The notes: a model not told the origin generated them from the letters alone. Positions 1-9,903 are shown, counted from the stretch's first letter. The stretch is DNA of 61,255 nucleotides from Candidatus Bathyarchaeota archaeon (GCA_022865705.1 JALHTG010000100.1:1-61255); one strand, 5' to 3'. Numbers and translations: made by a program.

Positions 1-693
1 CAAAAAGGTACAATGACTGCAAGAGAAACAAGCGAAATATCGTCAGTACCCTACTCAAAAATCTACGAGGTGCTTGGAAGCCTCGAAAAGAAAGGCTGGA
101 TTGAAACAGAGTCAGGTCGACCATCAAAACACTATCCACGATCGCCCATAGACGCACTTGAAACCGCAAGGCTCAAACGGGAGAGTCTTCTCAAAACCCA
201 AGAAACACAAATTCTTCGAGAGTTGACTCCTCTTTTCGAAAGACGGGAATCTCAAGAAAGACCGGACATTTGGATCGTTCGTGGAGAATTCAACATATTG
301 TCCAAAATAAGGGAGACTGCTGGACGATCCACAAAGGAAATACTTGTAGCTCTCCCAGTTCTCCCGAAAGAGATGTTGAGTCTGATCCGCCCCACTCTTC
401 TCCACATCAAGAGCCAAGGCGTCAGAATACAGCTCATGACTTTGAAAGATGTTGACAAGGATATCTTGAAAGAAGTCAACGACTTCGCTGAGGTGAGAAT
501 ACGGAAACAGATGTTTGGGGGAGGAATTGTTTCAGATGGCAGAGAAGTGATTCTTCTTCTTGAAGAAGAAAGAGGAGGAACAGCACTAGCGATCTGGTCA
601 GACCATGTGGGCCTCGCCAGATTTGCTAGGAACTACTTTGAGTATCTGTGGAATGATGCGAAAGGCAAAGTTCTCGGGCCGGGCCGAGAATAG
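1..693 (+). CDS. TrmB-family transcriptional regulator, 5' end cut by window edge
   Basis: The reading frame is open from base 1. The first visible residues (QKGTMTAREISEIS-like) already lie inside a winged helix, so the true start is outside the window. Residues VPYSKIYEVLGSLEKKGWIE form the recognition helix and wing typical of TrmB-type regulators. The C-terminal half (about residues 95-220) resembles the PLD-like effector domain that senses a sugar or other metabolite in this family. It would be a soluble DNA-binding regulator. It ends 42 bases before the coding-like 5' extension of the CoA-transferase and may control it; that link is inference. Family assignment is fairly secure, the ligand unknown. 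Confidence 0.8.
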   Translation, partial: QKGTMTARETSEISSVPYSKIYEVLGSLEKKGWIETESGRPSKHYPRSPIDALETARLKRESLLKTQETQILRELTPLFERRESQERPDIWIVRGEFNILSKIRETAGRSTKEILVALPVLPKEMLSLIRPTLLHIKSQGVRIQLMTLKDVDKDILKEVNDFAEVRIRKQMFGGGIVSDGREVILLLEEERGGTALAIWSDHVGLARFARNYFEYLWNDAKGKVLGPGRE

Positions 694-788
694 TCAGAAA
701 CCCAAGAAATCCCACGGAGGGAGAAGCGATCTCCTGGAAAAGAAACTTTGCAGGAAAAATCGTTCCTGCTGAAAAGGCAATTCGTGCA

Positions 789-2057
789 GTGAAATCTGGA
801 GACCGGATTGTGCTTGCCAATCTCTGTGGGGAGCCTCACCTGCTACCTAACCAGCTGATGAACAGAGCCACAGAACTGGAGAACGTCAAGCTGTTCCATG
901 CAAGACCTTTCGGAGAATTCATAGGTAGATACCATGAGCCGGGGATGGACAGGCACATTAGGTGCATAACCGCATTTGCCGGAGGGGTCAAGCCCATAGT
1001 ACAACTCATCAAGGAGGGCAAGGCCGACTTCTATCCTATTCCCCTGAGCAAGTTCCCCTGGCTTTTCAAAGAAGGCCCATACAAACCTGATGTATTCATG
1101 ACAACAGTTACTCCACCTGACAGCAACGGATACTGCAGTTTAGGCGTCTCAGTCGATTATGCTCGGGCAGCTATGCAGACCGCGGACACAGTCATAGCAG
1201 AGGTCAATGAGAACATGCCGAGAACCTGCGGAGATTCCTTGGTCAACATATCACAGATAGATTACCTGGTCCAAGCAAACGAACGAATCTACGAGATGCC
1301 CCCTGCGAAGATTACGAATCTCGAAAAAAGGTTAGGCGAAAACGTAGCCGGCCTCGTTGAAGACGAAGCTACCATTCAGATAGGCTTTGGTGGAGTCTCA
1401 GAAGCCATAGCCTCGTTTCTGACGGAAAAGAAGGACTTGGGCATGCACAGCGAAATGGTTCCGGAAAGCATCATGACTCTTGTGGACGAAGGCGCGTTGA
1501 CCTGCAGCAGAAAGACCATCAACAAAGGGAAGATTATCTGCACTTTTGCTGCAGGAACACGGAGACTGTACGATTGGCTGGACGACAACACGATTATAGA
1601 AATGAAGCCAGTAGACTATACAAACGATAGCAAAATCATAGCTCTAAATCACAAGATGACTGCAATTAACAGTGCTTTGCAGGTAGACTTGTACGGCAAT
1701 ACGTACTCGGACATGTTGGGTCTGGACCAGTACTCAGGAGCAGGGGGACAACCTGACTTCGTGATAGGGGCCGACTTATGCCCCAATGGCAGATCGATCA
1801 TCGTCTTACCCTCAACAGCCTCGAATGGAAAAGCGTCAAGAATAGTCGTCCACCCTGCCATAGATGGAAATAAAAGATCGCCTCTAGTTCCTACAGTGAC
1901 AAGATTCTCTGCCGACTACGTAGTCACGGAATGGGGCGCAGCTTCCCTCAAAGATAAGACAACCATTGAACGAGCCAAGGCGTTGATCGAGATAGCTCAT
2001 CCAGACTTCAAAGACGAACTGTCAGAAAATGCCAAGAAGATAGGCCTCATGGCATGA
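789..2057 (+). CDS. Acetyl-CoA hydrolase/transferase family (4-hydroxybutyrate CoA-transferase-like)
   Basis: 422 residues from a GTG start. The protein matches the CoA-transferase family I / acetyl-CoA hydrolase fold: an N-terminal GDRI segment, a glycine-rich IQIGFGGVSEAIASFL segment near the middle, and the SGAGGQPDF and RFSADYVVTEWGAA motifs of the C-terminal domain. Such enzymes move CoA between acetyl-CoA and a short acid in the cytoplasm. The family usually begins about 18 residues earlier, and those residues (FAGKIVPAEKAIRAVKSGD) are encoded in frame directly upstream. No ATG, GTG or TTG occurs in frame between 657 and 789, so the annotated start is uncertain. Substrate cannot be read from sequence. 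Confidence 0.85.
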   Translation: MKSGDRIVLANLCGEPHLLPNQLMNRATELENVKLFHARPFGEFIGRYHEPGMDRHIRCITAFAGGVKPIVQLIKEGKADFYPIPLSKFPWLFKEGPYKPDVFMTTVTPPDSNGYCSLGVSVDYARAAMQTADTVIAEVNENMPRTCGDSLVNISQIDYLVQANERIYEMPPAKITNLEKRLGENVAGLVEDEATIQIGFGGVSEAIASFLTEKKDLGMHSEMVPESIMTLVDEGALTCSRKTINKGKIICTFAAGTRRLYDWLDDNTIIEMKPVDYTNDSKIIALNHKMTAINSALQVDLYGNTYSDMLGLDQYSGAGGQPDFVIGADLCPNGRSIIVLPSTASNGKASRIVVHPAIDGNKRSPLVPTVTRFSADYVVTEWGAASLKDKTTIERAKALIEIAHPDFKDELSENAKKIGLMA

Positions 2058-2197
2058 ATGGGATATTTCAGAGATATACATTTCGCAAGACAATCTGCTT
2101 GGATTGCTCATTCTTGGTCCGATCATTTACCTACGTGACAGGAGTCTCTTACGGCAGAGCTTTGTTTCTTAGGGAATACTCCACCGAATGGACTACG

Positions 2198-2827
2198 TCA
2201 GTTCGCTCTGAGCTTGGACATATGATTTTGTACTGCTGGACTGCTGACCAGATTCTTCTCTGACTTGTAGTGAACGAGTTCCTTTTCTTCGAGGGTCTTC
2301 TGAAGTGTTGCTACAGCACGGTGAACCTCTTCCTCTTTCTTTGCTCCCGTGCATACGAGCTTGCCACTTGCGAAGAGGAGAATAACCACTTTTGGATCGT
2401 CCATGCGGTAGATCAATCCAGGAAACTGTTCTGGTTCGTACATTGTCTTCTTCAACGAATACACTGATTTCTCCAGGTCTATTGAGCCACCGAGCCCAGC
2501 CGAGGCAACGATGTTCTGTATCGTAATGTCAGGTTTACCAACAATGACTATTCCATTCCTCTTGAGCTCATCCACGACCTTCATCACAGCTTTCTTAGAT
2601 TGTCGCTCAGACTTCGCTCCAGTGCACACCATCTTTCCTGAACTGAAGATGAGCGTGGCTGTCTTGGGCTTCTTCAGTCTGTAGACAAGGCCTGGGAACT
2701 GCTCTGGCCGATACTCAACACCTGGGAAAAGCCGAACTATAGTGCTAAGGTCTATGTCTTGTTTGAGCGTTGCCGACGCCACGACATTCTCTATGTTGAT
2801 GAAGCGCTCGCGCTTTTCCTTCCCCAA
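2198..2827 (-). CDS. tbp: TATA-box-binding protein
   Basis: 209 residues made of two similar repeats of about 90 residues, the saddle of TBP. Each repeat carries an NIVASA-type strand, an EQFPGL(V/I)YR motif and an (F)xSGK(M/L)VCTGAK motif. It binds promoter TATA elements and recruits TFB and RNA polymerase. A TTG start is used, about 34 bases after the expected transcription start set by a strong TATA box at 2882-2895. The roughly 20-residue C-terminal tail after the second repeat (VHYKSEKNL and onward) is unconserved. Archaeal identity of the window rests partly on this gene. Confidence 0.97.
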   Translation of the reverse strand: MGKEKRERFINIENVVASATLKQDIDLSTIVRLFPGVEYRPEQFPGLVYRLKKPKTATLIFSSGKMVCTGAKSERQSKKAVMKVVDELKRNGIVIVGKPDITIQNIVASAGLGGSIDLEKSVYSLKKTMYEPEQFPGLIYRMDDPKVVILLFASGKLVCTGAKKEEEVHRAVATLQKTLEEKELVHYKSEKNLVSSPAVQNHMSKLRAN

Positions 2828-2881
2828 GCTTCCACAGCTCCAGGTCAGACATGCATGATAGAACGCATCATCTATAAGGTG

Positions 2882-2895
2882 CTCTTATATACTTT
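2882..2895 (-). promoter_or_regulatory. TATA box of tbp
   Basis: On the minus strand the bases read AAAGTATATAAGAG. The centre lies about 60 bases before the tbp start, giving a predicted transcription start near 2861 and a short leader. It is the clearest TATA element in the first 5 kb. Confidence 0.6.
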
Positions 2896-2944
2896 AAAAG
2901 TTCTGCTTGACGCCCTGACCTAGGTTTCTGAGACGATCAGGTCA

Positions 2945-3568
2945 TCATTTGCGACCTAGATCCTGGGAAGACTCCTGGACTTTTGATTTCGAACTTTGCT
3001 TTGCCACCGGAAGTATGAACTCATAGATTATTACGAGAACAGCAAGAAGAGCTATCGTGGCCATACCAAGTGGCTCTTTCAAGGCCAAGATTACATAGCC
3101 AAGATATGCCACTTTTCCTATGACCACTCCGACTAGGTTTCCTTCTGGAACTGGCCAAGGATCCTTAGTCGGGTTGTTGTCCCCTTTGGTCTCAAAATAC
3201 AGTTTTCCACCTTGAGAATTGATATTGACAACCCTGTGAACGATCAACATCTCGTGATTCATCGGACTATGAAAGACTATTATCGTCCCGACTGTTGCGA
3301 GCTCGGGACTTACTCCTCTTACTACAATGAGGTCTCCTACATTAAGCGTTGGAACCATGCTTTCAGAGGATACAGGGTGAAAAGGAAGATACTCCGTTTG
3401 AAAAGCGACTTTGAGCCCAAAGAACACGGCATACTCAGCCAAGACAACAAGTGCAAGTACTAGCGCAGTCTTCAGAAGTTCATTTCGTCTGAGAAAGGAA
3501 AGACTCTTTCCGACAGTACTTGTCAAGCTTGAGTTCGCCTTGATGAGAGCATCGCGAGTCATAGTCAA
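2945..3568 (-). CDS. Archaeal-type signal peptidase I (S26B)
   Basis: 207 residues. A transmembrane helix at about 33-55 is followed by VSSESMVPTLNVGDLIVV, where the serine of SESM is the nucleophile, and by EMLIVHRVV, where histidine replaces the bacterial lysine as in archaeal and ER (Sec11) enzymes. The GDNNPTKDPWPVP box carries the third conserved aspartate. A second hydrophobic helix lies near residues 165-190. It would cleave signal peptides of exported proteins at the outer membrane face. An AT-rich TATA-like element (3575-3585) lies so close to the ATG that the true start could be slightly downstream. Confidence 0.93.
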   Translation of the reverse strand: MTMTRDALIKANSSLTSTVGKSLSFLRRNELLKTALVLALVVLAEYAVFFGLKVAFQTEYLPFHPVSSESMVPTLNVGDLIVVRGVSPELATVGTIIVFHSPMNHEMLIVHRVVNINSQGGKLYFETKGDNNPTKDPWPVPEGNLVGVVIGKVAYLGYVILALKEPLGMATIALLAVLVIIYEFILPVAKQSSKSKVQESSQDLGRK

Positions 3569-3603
3569 GCCATTGCTATAATTATGTTTTGATGAGAACG
3601 CAT

Positions 3604-3942
3604 CTATGCTTGCTTCGCGTCTGATTTGATTCTCTGCGTCAGATCTTCAAGGGCCTTCTGCCCAGCCAACAAGAACTCTTTTCCTTGCTCGGTTATCCTG
3701 TAGATTCTGCGGCCCCTTCCCTTCTCTGACTGCCAGACTCCTTCCACATGTGCTCTCTCCTCTAGCAAGTGCAGCAGAGGATAAAGAGTGCCAGCGCTGA
3801 GATAAACGTCAAACTTGTCTCTGATCTCCATGTTGATCTCATAGCCCCATCTTGGTTTCTCAATGAGTAATCTCAAGATGATCAGGTCGAGACTAGCCTT
3901 CACTAGTCTCTCCCTCCAGATTTTGCTAGGGCTCTTACTCAA
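3604..3942 (-). CDS. PadR-family transcriptional regulator
   Basis: 112 residues from a TTG start. The winged-helix pattern is that of PadR: LDLIILRLL, then GYEINMEIRDKF, then LSAGTLYPLLHLLEE, the wing with RGRRIYRITEQGKEFL, and a short C-terminal dimer helix. PadR proteins act as dimeric repressors, often of efflux or membrane-protein genes and usually near their targets. It lies upstream of the signal peptidase gene on the same strand with a 35-base gap, so co-transcription is possible. Confidence 0.88.
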   Translation of the reverse strand: MSKSPSKIWRERLVKASLDLIILRLLIEKPRWGYEINMEIRDKFDVYLSAGTLYPLLHLLEERAHVEGVWQSEKGRGRRIYRITEQGKEFLLAGQKALEDLTQRIKSDAKQA

Positions 3943-4174
3943 TGATATCCAGGCACCAAGCGATGTATTTGCAGGGATGCAAGTTAATCCTTTTGGTGAA
4001 AGCTACGTTCTTCACCAAACAAACCTTGTTGGTTGCCCCGGGCCACAAATCGCTGAGGAATTGCGCGACTCAGCGTGAAGCGTTTACGAGTACGAGCTGC
4101 AAGAGAGATCTTTGCTATTAGACAAGCGCGCTCTATCTGCCAGTGAATGACGGATGAGGTCTTGGATTTGGGTT

Positions 4175-5380
4175 CTACTCTTTCGCTTTGATGAATCGTT
4201 CCACTTCATTGAGAGCTTGCTCAAGCGTTTCCATTGGTGGAAGAATTACCCCTCTAACGTGCGCAGCACCGTATACAGGGTCGAATCCTGAGCCATGAAC
4301 AAGAAGCACACCCGTTTCCCTCAAGAGATCGAGCACGAAGCCCAAATCTGTTTTCCACCTAGATCCCACTGAATGGATCCTCGGGAAGACATAGAAAGCT
4401 CCTCCTGGTTTCGTGCAGCTCATTCCTTCGATTTCGTTTATTCTTTTCCATGCGTAGTCTCTTCTCTGCCCGAGTTTTCTAACAATCTCCTTTACGTGGT
4501 CTTGGGGGCCATCTAAGGCGGCTACGCCAGCTTTCTGAACAGGTGTGTTTGCACAGATTCTTATTCTGGTCTCTCTCTCGATTCCTTGCTTCAGTTCTTC
4601 CAACCTTCGTTTTTGGTCGTGGAAGTAGACATAGCCAAGTCTCCACCCTGTCATAAGATACGCTTTTGAAAACCCATTCAACCCGATTACCGGAACATCT
4701 TTGGCTACGGAAGATGTGCTGACAAATCCTTTCTCGTACGTTATCTGATCGTAGATCTCATCTGAGAGAACTGGAAGGCCATACTCGCCCGCCAGATCCA
4801 CTATTTGCTTCACCACTTTCTCTTCATACAAGGCGCCGCAAGGATTGCTCGGATTGATCATCACAATTCCACGAGTTTTCTGTGAGATCTTGCTTCTCAA
4901 GTCGTCAATGTTGGGTTGCCACCCGTCTTCTTCAACTGTTTCGTACGTAATCGGTTCTCCACCAAAAAACTTCGCGTAAGAAATGTAAGGAGGGTAGGTT
5001 GGCCCTGGAAGAAGTATCTCATCACCGGAATCTATGAGCGCTGCCAAAATCATCTGTATGCCTTCAGAAATTCCTGAAGTGACAATGATGTCTTCTTGCG
5101 AAAGGTCAAGCCTGTTGACCCTCCTCTCCTTCCGGCATATAGCTTGCCTAAGCTCAGGCAATCCTTCTGAGGGGGCATAGGCATTTTCTCCATCCTGAAC
5201 AGCCTTGATCAACGCCATCTTGATGTGTTGCGGTGTATCGAAGTCAAAAGCGACAGGATCTCCTATGTTGAGATAGTAGATCTTCTTTCCAGTCCTTGCT
5301 ACCTCCCTTGCACAGACCGTAACGTCACGAATGGCATACTCGATTGTGCTTACCCGTTTGGTGATCTTCACTCCAGTCAA
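4175..5380 (-). CDS. PLP-dependent class I/II aminotransferase
   Basis: 401 residues, normal for the AspC/AlaC type. Visible motifs are YLNIGDPVAFDFDTP near the N-terminus, YAPSEGLPELR, INPSNPCGALY, LSDEIYDQITY, and NGFSKAYLMTGWRLGY, in which the lysine would form the aldimine with pyridoxal phosphate. The conserved arginine of the carboxylate pocket lies in the VRGVILPP region near the end. It transfers amino groups between amino and 2-oxo acids. The phrase FDFDTPQHIK matches the archaeal alanine/aspartate group, but the donor cannot be fixed. It stands alone with no obvious operon partner. Confidence 0.92.
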   Translation of the reverse strand: MTGVKITKRVSTIEYAIRDVTVCAREVARTGKKIYYLNIGDPVAFDFDTPQHIKMALIKAVQDGENAYAPSEGLPELRQAICRKERRVNRLDLSQEDIIVTSGISEGIQMILAALIDSGDEILLPGPTYPPYISYAKFFGGEPITYETVEEDGWQPNIDDLRSKISQKTRGIVMINPSNPCGALYEEKVVKQIVDLAGEYGLPVLSDEIYDQITYEKGFVSTSSVAKDVPVIGLNGFSKAYLMTGWRLGYVYFHDQKRRLEELKQGIERETRIRICANTPVQKAGVAALDGPQDHVKEIVRKLGQRRDYAWKRINEIEGMSCTKPGGAFYVFPRIHSVGSRWKTDLGFVLDLLRETGVLLVHGSGFDPVYGAAHVRGVILPPMETLEQALNEVERFIKAKE

Positions 5381-5581
5381 GCAATTGATCCCGTTGAAAC
5401 CAGCCCCTTCAATCGTTATAAGAGTAAGGTTGAAGAGTGGAACCGAGAAATTCTCATATGCTCTTTTCCATCAGTGGCTTTGCGGCACGCACGGTTCATG
5501 TTCAATCACCAATAGTGATAGTTGAAGCAATGTACTGGTCTGGGGCCTTCTGCGCACCAAGAGAGCAAGATCAGCTTGCAT

Positions 5582-5591
5582 GTTTTTATTT
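5582..5591 (+). promoter_or_regulatory. TATA-like box of the Lhr helicase gene
   Basis: The run GTTTTTATTTT lies about 38 bases before the ATG at 5625. This puts the predicted transcription start a few bases before that ATG. It supports the downstream start rather than one at 5580, which would overlap the promoter. Confidence 0.45.
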
Positions 5592-5624
5592 TGGGCTCTT
5601 CTTCAAGGACCTCCGACTCCACAG

Positions 5625-8492
5625 ATGTCAGCGGAAGTAGAACCGTTCTCAATGCTCGTGAAACCTATCAAAGACGCGATCAAGGAGAAGGGTTTCTCCA
5701 AGCCCACGGAACCGCAACAGAACACGATTCCGCTGATCTTGGAGGGAAAGAACGTCCTGCTTATCGCTCCGACCGCTTCGGGAAAGACTGAGTCAGCTGT
5801 CCTGCCAATACTTAGTCTTCACATCTCAAATCGAGAAGAGTCTAGGGGAATCAAGATACTATACATCACACCCCTTCGGGCCTTGAACCGAGATCTCCTT
5901 GAAAGACTGGAATGGTGGTGTGGTAGACTCGATGTGAAAATCGCCGTAAGACATGGTGACACTGAGACTGGAGAAAGAAGGCGTCAAGCCAAAGACCCTC
6001 CGGAATTGTTGATCACCACTCCAGAAACGCTACAAGCAATATTGCTCGGGAGGTTGATGAAGCAGCATCTTAGAAGAGTTCGATGGGTCGTCATAGATGA
6101 AGTACATGAACTCGCTGAGAACAAACGAGGAAGCCAACTCTCTCTTGCGCTTGAGAGGTTAAGATCAATCGCCGAAGAAGAGTTTCAACTTGTTGGACTT
6201 TCTGCAACAGTAGGAAGCGCTGATAGAGTCGCTCAGTTCTTGGTTGGCAACGGTAGACAAGTAGAAATAGTCAGAGTTCCTGTCGCGAGGAAGATGAAGC
6301 TCGAGGTACGATACCCAGAGATAGCTCCAGTCGACTATACCTTGGCATCTCGTTTGTACACGCACCCAGAAGTTGCGGCCAGACTTAGATTGATGCGCAC
6401 ACTTATCCAAGATCATCAATCCGTCTTGCTATTCACGAATACGCGGGCTGTCGCCGAGATCTTGGCGAGCAGATTCAAAGTCTGGGATATTGACTTTCCA
6501 GTATCAATTCATCATGGTTCGCTTGCAAAGCCTTCGAGGATAACCGCAGAGAAGGGTCTGAAGAATGGGGAATTGAAGGGTCTCGTATGCACTTCGTCTT
6601 TGGAGTTAGGAATAGACGTAGGTAGAATTGACTTCGTCATACAGTATATGAGCCCTAGGCAAGTCGCACGTCTCCTGCAACGTATCGGTCGAAGCGGACA
6701 CAGTATGGGAAGAACAGCAAATGGCGTGATAATAACAATGGATTCAGACGACACTCTTGAAGCATTGGTGATTGCGAGAAGAGCCTACGAGGAAATGCTG
6801 GAACCAGTGTCAATTCCTGAAAAGCCATTTGATGTTCTTACGCATCAAATAGTAGGCCTTCTAATTCAGCAACGACAATGGTATTTCGATGAAATCCTTA
6901 GGTTGTTCTCCAAGGCTTATCCGTATCAAAATCTAACAGAGGATGAGCTCAAAGATGTACTGACATACATGCACGCCAGATATCCTCGCCTAGCATGGGT
7001 CTCATTTCAAGACAAAGTTGTTTTAAGACCACGGAGAATCAAGGACATGTACGAGTACTATTTCAACAAGCTTTCAATGATTCCAGACGAGAAACAGTAC
7101 CTTATCATAGATGACTCAACGGACACGCCGGTCGGGGTTTTGGACGAAGCGTTCGTAGCCGAATACGGGGAACCTGGCGCCAAGTTCATTGTAAGAGGTA
7201 GTCCTTGGAAGATTCTCGGTATTCACGGCGACAAAATCCACGTTAGGCCGATATCAGATGCTACGGGTGCGATACCAAGCTGGGTAGGAGAAGAGATACC
7301 GGTGCCTTTCGAAGTGGCTCAAGAGGTTGGTTGCATCAAGGAAGTTGCGTCTAAGAAATACAGAGACTGCAACGATAGGAAACAGGTTTCCAAAGAGCTT
7401 TCTCAGACGTATCCAGCCGATTCTGAGACTATTGGACGTGCTCTTATTGAAGTCTTTGATCAGGTGGACCAAGAAATCCCCATTCCTTCTGACAAGTTGA
7501 TCACTATTGAAGAATGGGAGGACTATGTGGTCATCAATGCAAACTTTGGAACCTTGGTCAATCGCACTTTGGCTAGGCTGCTTGGCCACGTCTTGTCGGA
7601 AGAGACAGGATACACGGTTGGCGTTCAACAGGATGCCTACAGAATCGTCCTTCAGACAACCGGATCAGTCAGACCTGAAAGGATTTCGCAACTCCTTCAT
7701 GAATTGGCTGGAAGAAATATTGCAGCAGAACTTCGCAAGGCTTCAATGAAGACCAGCCTCTTCAAGAGGAGACTGGTCCAAGTCGCTAGGAGATTCGGCG
7801 CAATATCCCGGAGAGTGGATTTCAACAGCGTGAGACTAGATCAATTGACAAAGGCTCTGGAGGGCACAGTGGTCGTGGAAGAATCACTGAAGGAAACACT
7901 TCTGAAGGACTCTGATCTCCCGAACACAACAAAGATCCTTGAAGAAGTACATAGTGGGCGCATTCAGGTTCATACCATTGAGATTGAGGGAAAGGTAAGC
8001 CCGACTACTAGAGTGGGACTAGAAAAAATCAGCCGGAAAACGGATCTCATTCCTCCTGAGAAAATGAAAGGGGTCCTTCTGGAGTCAACGCGAGCAAGAA
8101 TTCTGAATGAGGCGAGAACTTTCATATGCACATCTTGCTGGCAGTATGTCGAGATGATGCAGATCAAAGATCTTCCCATCAGGCCCAGGTGCAAAAAGTG
8201 CAAATCCAAGGCGATTGGAATGCTTTCTCTTTCCGAGGAAGAAACGTTGGCAGTAGCAAAGAAGAAAGGAAGATCAATTTCCATGAAAGATCAGGAGATT
8301 CTCAATCTTGCGAAGGAAACATCCGATTTGATAGAGAAGTATGGGAGAAGTGCTGCTTATGTCCTAGCCGGTCGCAGAGTTGATCCTCTTGATGCAGAAT
8401 TTGTTTTAGAGCAGGAGAGAAGGATCTGTGATAAGTTCTTCGAGCTGATCATGGATGCTGAGAGGAACGCTTTGCGAGAGAGATTCCTGTAG
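5625..8492 (+). CDS. Lhr-family superfamily 2 DNA/RNA helicase
   Basis: 955 residues from the ATG at 5625. Motifs in order: Q-motif region KPTEPQQNTIP, Walker A APTASGKTES (about 48-57), DEVHE (158-162), motif III LSAT, the second RecA domain with TSSLELGIDVG, and motif VI LLQRIGRSGHS. A winged helix and a long Lhr-type C-terminal region follow, including a CxxC...CxxC zinc ribbon near residues 830-855. Lhr proteins unwind duplexes with 3'-5' polarity in repair or RNA metabolism. The last 60 residues match the orphan fragment at 55918, which appears to be a leftover of a second Lhr. The ATG at 5625 is preferred because the promoter lies at 5582. Confidence 0.93.
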   Translation: MSAEVEPFSMLVKPIKDAIKEKGFSKPTEPQQNTIPLILEGKNVLLIAPTASGKTESAVLPILSLHISNREESRGIKILYITPLRALNRDLLERLEWWCGRLDVKIAVRHGDTETGERRRQAKDPPELLITTPETLQAILLGRLMKQHLRRVRWVVIDEVHELAENKRGSQLSLALERLRSIAEEEFQLVGLSATVGSADRVAQFLVGNGRQVEIVRVPVARKMKLEVRYPEIAPVDYTLASRLYTHPEVAARLRLMRTLIQDHQSVLLFTNTRAVAEILASRFKVWDIDFPVSIHHGSLAKPSRITAEKGLKNGELKGLVCTSSLELGIDVGRIDFVIQYMSPRQVARLLQRIGRSGHSMGRTANGVIITMDSDDTLEALVIARRAYEEMLEPVSIPEKPFDVLTHQIVGLLIQQRQWYFDEILRLFSKAYPYQNLTEDELKDVLTYMHARYPRLAWVSFQDKVVLRPRRIKDMYEYYFNKLSMIPDEKQYLIIDDSTDTPVGVLDEAFVAEYGEPGAKFIVRGSPWKILGIHGDKIHVRPISDATGAIPSWVGEEIPVPFEVAQEVGCIKEVASKKYRDCNDRKQVSKELSQTYPADSETIGRALIEVFDQVDQEIPIPSDKLITIEEWEDYVVINANFGTLVNRTLARLLGHVLSEETGYTVGVQQDAYRIVLQTTGSVRPERISQLLHELAGRNIAAELRKASMKTSLFKRRLVQVARRFGAISRRVDFNSVRLDQLTKALEGTVVVEESLKETLLKDSDLPNTTKILEEVHSGRIQVHTIEIEGKVSPTTRVGLEKISRKTDLIPPEKMKGVLLESTRARILNEARTFICTSCWQYVEMMQIKDLPIRPRCKKCKSKAIGMLSLSEEETLAVAKKKGRSISMKDQEILNLAKETSDLIEKYGRSAAYVLAGRRVDPLDAEFVLEQERRICDKFFELIMDAERNALRERFL

Positions 8493-8522
8493 AAGGAACC
8501 TAAGTAAGATGCACTGTTTTTC

Positions 8523-9902
8523 CTAGGCCGATAATGTTACTGCTCCGACCAGAATTGTCGGAGAATTTAGGGTCATCCTTGGACCCATAATGACTTCTTT
8601 CGAGTTTCCGGCTACGAGCCGAACTTGCTTGAGAATCTTCGGCATGTTTCCGCCTATCATGGCCTGCTTCACTGGATACGTCAGGTTTCCGTTCTCTATC
8701 CTGGATATGCAGTCTAGAGCGAGGGAGAAGTCTCCGCTCTGAACGTTTGATGTGTGTGCTCCAATGAAACCCCTGACAAAGACCCCGTTTTTCACTTCCC
8801 GAATCAAATCCTCTTTTTCGCCCCTACCTGGTTTGAGAAATAGATTGTGTGGACCGGTGATGGGTTCAAGGGCGTATTCAGACCTTGTTCCGAACATGAT
8901 GTATCTTAAGGCGTTGCCCGTATTCTCGACACCTTCCTTGTTGGAAGTATATGAGTTGTGCAAAAACGTCCTGAGAATACCTCTCTCCACTATTGGCCTC
9001 GGTTTGGTGGGACATCCTTCAGTATCGAATGGCTTCGATCCTTGCGCCCTTGGAAGAGTTGGATCATCAAGGAACGTAACCTCCTCCGATGCGACTTCTG
9101 ACCCAATCTTTTCGGCGAGAGGAGATTGATTCTTCTGAACCAGGTCTGCTCTGAGCTGTTGAACGTATGTGTTCATTAGAAGGTCAGCAAGACCGTGCTG
9201 TTCCACAACCATGTCATAGACGCCCGATTGAAGCGGCTTCGGATTCAGTTGCTTTATGGCTATGTCGGCAGCATCCCTGGCTACCGTGATCAGTTTCTCA
9301 CTTTCATAATGGGTGGAGGAGTGCGCGTCCCATCCAACACCGACCGAGCTGTCTGACTCGGCCACAACGTACAAGTGGCCGCCAAACGCTGTTGATTTGT
9401 AGGTGGCTGAGACTCCGAGGGAATTCAGAACAGCAACTTCTCCAAAACCCGAGTATACGCTGCCACTGATCGTGGAGATTCTTGAATCTCCGGAAGCCTC
9501 ATCAAGCATTGATGTTCCGATTTCGATCAGATGAGATGGGTCAATTCTCTGGATTTTCCTGTCGAATATGTCTTTGGACTTTCCTGGCCGAGCTTTCTCC
9601 TGAAAAGACTTGAGATCTTTGTCGGCTTTCTTGAGCTTAGCCGTAGCGACTGCTCTCTTCGCCGCCTCCGTCACCGTCTTTCTTGAGAAATCCGTCATGA
9701 AACTGAACCCAGTGGATGCACCATCTGACTTCTTGATCAGGACTCTGATGCCCATTCCTCGGTCGTGCTTCACTTGGCCGATTCGGACCTGTTTCTTTTC
9801 GATCACAATGTTTGTGTCAACGTCGTCAGTAAGGAACACTTCTGTCTGAGAGACACCTAGATTGGCACATCTTCTGAGCGCATATTCCATGGCTTCGTTC
9901 AT
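8523..9902 (-). CDS. TldE/PmbA-like metalloprotease partner
   Basis: 459 residues with the TldD/PmbA architecture but without the zinc HExxxH motif, so it is the E-type partner of the adjacent TldD. Recognisable family segments include GMGIRVL near residue 50, NSLGV around 160, the EGCPTKPRPIVERGILRTFL region and a GGNMP segment close to the end. Bacterial TldD/TldE form a heterodimer that unfolds and degrades or matures peptides such as microcin B17. It starts immediately after the TldD stop with no spacer, so the two are translationally coupled. Confidence 0.9.
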   Translation of the reverse strand: MNEAMEYALRRCANLGVSQTEVFLTDDVDTNIVIEKKQVRIGQVKHDRGMGIRVLIKKSDGASTGFSFMTDFSRKTVTEAAKRAVATAKLKKADKDLKSFQEKARPGKSKDIFDRKIQRIDPSHLIEIGTSMLDEASGDSRISTISGSVYSGFGEVAVLNSLGVSATYKSTAFGGHLYVVAESDSSVGVGWDAHSSTHYESEKLITVARDAADIAIKQLNPKPLQSGVYDMVVEQHGLADLLMNTYVQQLRADLVQKNQSPLAEKIGSEVASEEVTFLDDPTLPRAQGSKPFDTEGCPTKPRPIVERGILRTFLHNSYTSNKEGVENTGNALRYIMFGTRSEYALEPITGPHNLFLKPGRGEKEDLIREVKNGVFVRGFIGAHTSNVQSGDFSLALDCISRIENGNLTYPVKQAMIGGNMPKILKQVRLVAGNSKEVIMGPRMTLNSPTILVGAVTLSA

Positions 9903-9903
9903 T

